Assembly: GCA_030681635.1 (NCBI GenBank)
Contig: JAUXRT010000488.1
Span: 1 to 6,158, forward strand
Origin: Reyranella sp.
Lineage (GTDB): Bacteria; Pseudomonadota; Alphaproteobacteria; Reyranellales; Reyranellaceae
Direction: 5' to 3'
DNA: 6,158 bases
Shown here: positions 4,493 through 6,158 of the stretch, piece after piece
Layout of the letters: each line of letters begins with the position of its first letter
How positions within the stretch are numbered: the stretch's first letter is position 1
Translations under genes and position numbers: made by a program
The notes under the pieces: model-generated
What the model saw: only the letters and a program-made list of their open reading frames with translations
Database searches by the model: none
What the model was told of the DNA's origin: nothing

Positions 4493-4885
4493 TCAGACTT
4501 CAGCGTAGATTTCGATGACGTTGCGTTCGGTGTCGCGGAAGAAGATCGCGCGGTGGCCCCAGGACGGGATGTCGCGCGGCGGGCCCATCATCTCGACGCC
4601 CCTGGCGACCAGCTCTGCCTGGCATTGGTCGATCTCGGGCGGCGAGACGCGAAAGGCGAGCTGCACCGACGCCGAGCCGGGAGCGCCCGGCCCATCCTGG
4701 AAGACACCCTCCAGGGTGCGTGGCCGCAAACAGAGAAGACCCGAGCCGACATGGAAGCTCACCCACCGGGGCGTCTCCCGTTCGATACGGAACTTCATCA
4801 CGTCGAGATAGAACTGCCGCGCGCGGACCAGGTCCTCGCAAAGCAGGACCACGTAGTCGAGGTTTCGGATCGAATCGATGCCCAT
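4493..4885 (-). CDS. VOC-superfamily protein (glyoxalase/dioxygenase-like), metal site atypical
   Basis: A 130-aa single-domain vicinal-oxygen-chelate protein made of two beta-alpha-beta-beta-beta units. Unit 1 is LDYVVLLCEDLVRARQFYLDVMKFRIERE...WVSFHVGSGLLCLRPR. Unit 2 is ASVQLAFRVSPPEIDQCQAELVARGVEMMGPPRDIPSWGHRAIFFRDTERNVIEIYAEV. The family includes glyoxalase I, antibiotic-binding and dioxygenase proteins. Of the usual metal ligands, the late Glu125 in VIEIY is present, but the first His position is Tyr11 and the His of the third strand is Gln75. A canonical glyoxalase metal site is therefore unlikely, and it may bind a ligand without metal. ATG 4885 lies 30 bp after the rnhB stop and the gene is followed 17 bp later by the GST-like gene, suggesting co-transcription. 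Substrate unknown. Confidence 0.88.
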   Translation of the reverse strand: MGIDSIRNLDYVVLLCEDLVRARQFYLDVMKFRIERETPRWVSFHVGSGLLCLRPRTLEGVFQDGPGAPGSASVQLAFRVSPPEIDQCQAELVARGVEMMGPPRDIPSWGHRAIFFRDTERNVIEIYAEV

Positions 4886-4915
4886 GCCGTCAGCGTAACC
4901 GAAGCAGGGCGATGA

Positions 4916-5542
4916 TTACATCGCCCGAAGGGGCGCGAAGCTCATACGATGATGAGGGGTCGGCCCGAGTTGTTTGAGGGCTTCGAGATGCTGCGCGCTG
5001 CCGTAGCCGCGATTGCGTTCCCAGCCGTAGCCGGGGAATGCGGCGGCAAGCGTGTCCATATGCCGATCGCGCGCCACCTTGGCCAGGATCGACGCCGCCG
5101 CGATCGAGTAGGAGTGGGCGTCGCCGCCGACGATCGTCTCGGCGCGACAGCCGAGGCCGGGCGGAACACGGTTGCCGTCGACCAGGGCGACGACCGGAGG
5201 TTCGGGCAACGCCTGCACCGCGCGGCGCATGGCGAGGAAGGTCGCCTGCAGGATGTTGATGCGGTCGATCTCCTCGACGCTCGCTTCGGCGATGGCGAAC
5301 TGCACGGCGCCGGAGGCGATCATGGCCCCGTAAGCCTCCTCGCGCCGTTCATGGCTCAGCTTCTTGGAATCGTCGATCAGCTTCAAAAGCTGCCGCGTCG
5401 CGCGCGCGCGGTCGATGACGGCGGCGGCGGCATAGACCGGCCCAGCCAGCGGGCCGCGCCCGGCTTCGTCGATGCCGGCGACGCGTCCTTCGCCCCGCTC
5501 CTGGCAGCGCAGTTCGAATTGAAAGCTCGGCATTATCCCCAT
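4916..5542 (-). CDS. rnhB: ribonuclease HII
   Basis: RNase HII cuts the RNA strand of RNA-DNA hybrids and starts removal of single ribonucleotides misincorporated in DNA. The 208-aa length is typical. All four acidic catalytic residues are visible: Asp25 and Glu26 in VAGIDEAGRGPLAGPV, Asp122 in LVDGN, and Asp141 in GGDAHSYSIAAASILAKV. DDSKKLS (57-63) and the C-terminal YGWERNRGYGSAQHLEALKQLGPTPHHRMSFAPL are also family hallmarks. ATG 5542 and ATG 5533 are both possible; the GGGG between them could serve the second. It is the first gene of a likely rnhB-VOC-GST transcript and diverges from the DUF925-type gene with only 22 bp between starts. Its promoter must therefore lie within or very near the opposite gene's 5' end. 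Confidence 0.97.
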   Translation of the reverse strand: MGIMPSFQFELRCQERGEGRVAGIDEAGRGPLAGPVYAAAAVIDRARATRQLLKLIDDSKKLSHERREEAYGAMIASGAVQFAIAEASVEEIDRINILQATFLAMRRAVQALPEPPVVALVDGNRVPPGLGCRAETIVGGDAHSYSIAAASILAKVARDRHMDTLAAAFPGYGWERNRGYGSAQHLEALKQLGPTPHHRMSFAPLRAM

Positions 5543-5564
5543 CGAGGCCGGCTAGACTGAAGCG

Positions 5565-6110
5565 ATGTCCCTGATCGCCCGCATCATCGCAGAAGACGCC
5601 GTGGCAATGGAACAGCTTCGTGCCGTGCGCTACCTCGCGCTGCCGGACTGGTGCATTGCTGCCGGGTTCGTGCGCAATCGCGTGTGGGACCATCTGCACG
5701 GCATCGTGCTGGCGCGCCCGCCTGTGGATATCGACGTGTTGTTCTACGACGCGACGGACCTCGCGACGGAACGCGAGACGGAATATGAGGCCGCGCTCGA
5801 CCGGCTGATGCCAGGCCTGCCGTGGCAGGTCCGCAACCAGGCACGCATGCATGTGGTGAAGAAGAATTTCCCGCCGCACCGCGACACCGCCCATGCCATG
5901 ACCTTCTGGCTGGAGACGGTGACGCCGATCGGCGTGCGGCTGGAAGCTGATGACAGTCTCAGCATCATCGCACCGCTCGGCACCGACGATCTCCTGGGCC
6001 TGCGTTGCCGGCCAACGGCATTCGGCCGCCTCAGGCGTTCCGAGTACGAGACGCGCATCGCCACCAAGCGCTGGCGCGAGCTGTGGCCGAAGGTGCGGTT
6101 CTTGGATTGA
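5565..6110 (+). CDS. nucleotidyltransferase family protein (DUF925 / NTP_transf_6 type)
   Basis: A 181-aa protein matching the pattern of the small COG3575/DUF925 family, predicted nucleotidyltransferases with a Pol-beta-like core. Visible hallmarks are LPDWCIAAGFVRNRVWDHLHG (26-46, the Gly-containing loop), PVDIDVLFYD with Asp55 and Asp57 as likely metal ligands, the segment WQVRNQARMHVV, and FWLETVTPIGVRL. The C-terminal part ends TKRWRELWPKVRFLD. The length suits the family and no membrane segments are seen. The biological substrate of the family is not known to me. ATG 5565 is chosen because it directly precedes the conserved N-terminal helix; only a weak AAG-type ribosome binding site is present. 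The gene diverges from rnhB and is followed three bases after its stop by repeat copy C. Confidence 0.88.
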   Translation: MSLIARIIAEDAVAMEQLRAVRYLALPDWCIAAGFVRNRVWDHLHGIVLARPPVDIDVLFYDATDLATERETEYEAALDRLMPGLPWQVRNQARMHVVKKNFPPHRDTAHAMTFWLETVTPIGVRLEADDSLSIIAPLGTDDLLGLRCRPTAFGRLRRSEYETRIATKRWRELWPKVRFLD

Positions 6111-6113
6111 CCA

Positions 6114-6158
6114 TCTTCCGGACCGCGAGCGTCCCGCTCGCTCATGAGCGAGCGGGAC
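6114..6158. repeat. palindromic twin-hairpin repeat, copy C (cut by the window edge)
   Basis: It begins with the same TCTTCCGG as copy B. The local hairpin GCGAGCG/CGCTCGC with loop TCC lies at 6125-6141, and 6131-6158 is a perfect 28-bp palindrome centred on TCATGA. The right outer part is beyond the window; symmetry predicts that it continues with GCTCGCGGTCCGGAAGA. It starts three bases after the stop of the DUF925-type gene. Confidence 0.8.

Overview
The window is high-G+C DNA from an alphaproteobacterium. The best evidence is a clear CcrM-type GANTC adenine methyltransferase lying close to rnhB and mutY. I recall this neighbourhood (rnhB, ccrM, mutY, a DUF721/DciA-type gene) as recurrent in Alphaproteobacteria. 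The genus cannot be fixed from the sequence.

Layout. At the left edge a minus-strand gene of unknown identity begins (only 9 codons visible), diverging from mutY (+, 86-1141). A gene-free stretch of about 300 bases follows. It holds TGTGCCA-type repeats, five GANTC sites, several hairpins and a bidirectional terminator. Two minus-strand genes come next: a 60-aa conserved-looking protein of unknown function and an NTF2-like protein. The NTF2-like gene diverges from an HxlR-family regulator (+, 2151-2498) across a 95-bp gap that contains a 10-bp-arm inverted repeat, a likely HxlR operator. The minus strand then carries ccrM and, upstream of it, a tightly spaced cluster rnhB - VOC protein - GST-like protein (gaps 30 and 17 bp). 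At the right edge a DUF925-type nucleotidyltransferase gene (+) diverges from rnhB with only 22 bp between the start codons.

Function. MutY (removes A opposite 8-oxoG), RNase HII (removes RNA from DNA) and CcrM (cell-cycle GANTC methylation) are genome-maintenance genes. The VOC and GST-like genes look like accessory detoxification-type genes placed between rnhB and ccrM. The NTF2/HxlR pair is a typical regulator-target divergon.

The most interesting features are not genes. (1) A palindromic repeat family is present in three copies (2505-2570, 3781-3848, 6114-window end), each lying directly after a stop codon. Base changes inside the copies preserve local twin hairpins rather than the long-range pairing, as in REP doublets (REPINs). 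(2) The ccrM leader carries four GANTC sites in 76 bp, one at the exact centre of a perfect 17-bp palindrome, plus an 8-bp-arm hairpin with a DnaA-box-like sequence at the start of the gene. Half of the 18 GANTC sites I counted in the window fall in its small non-coding fraction.
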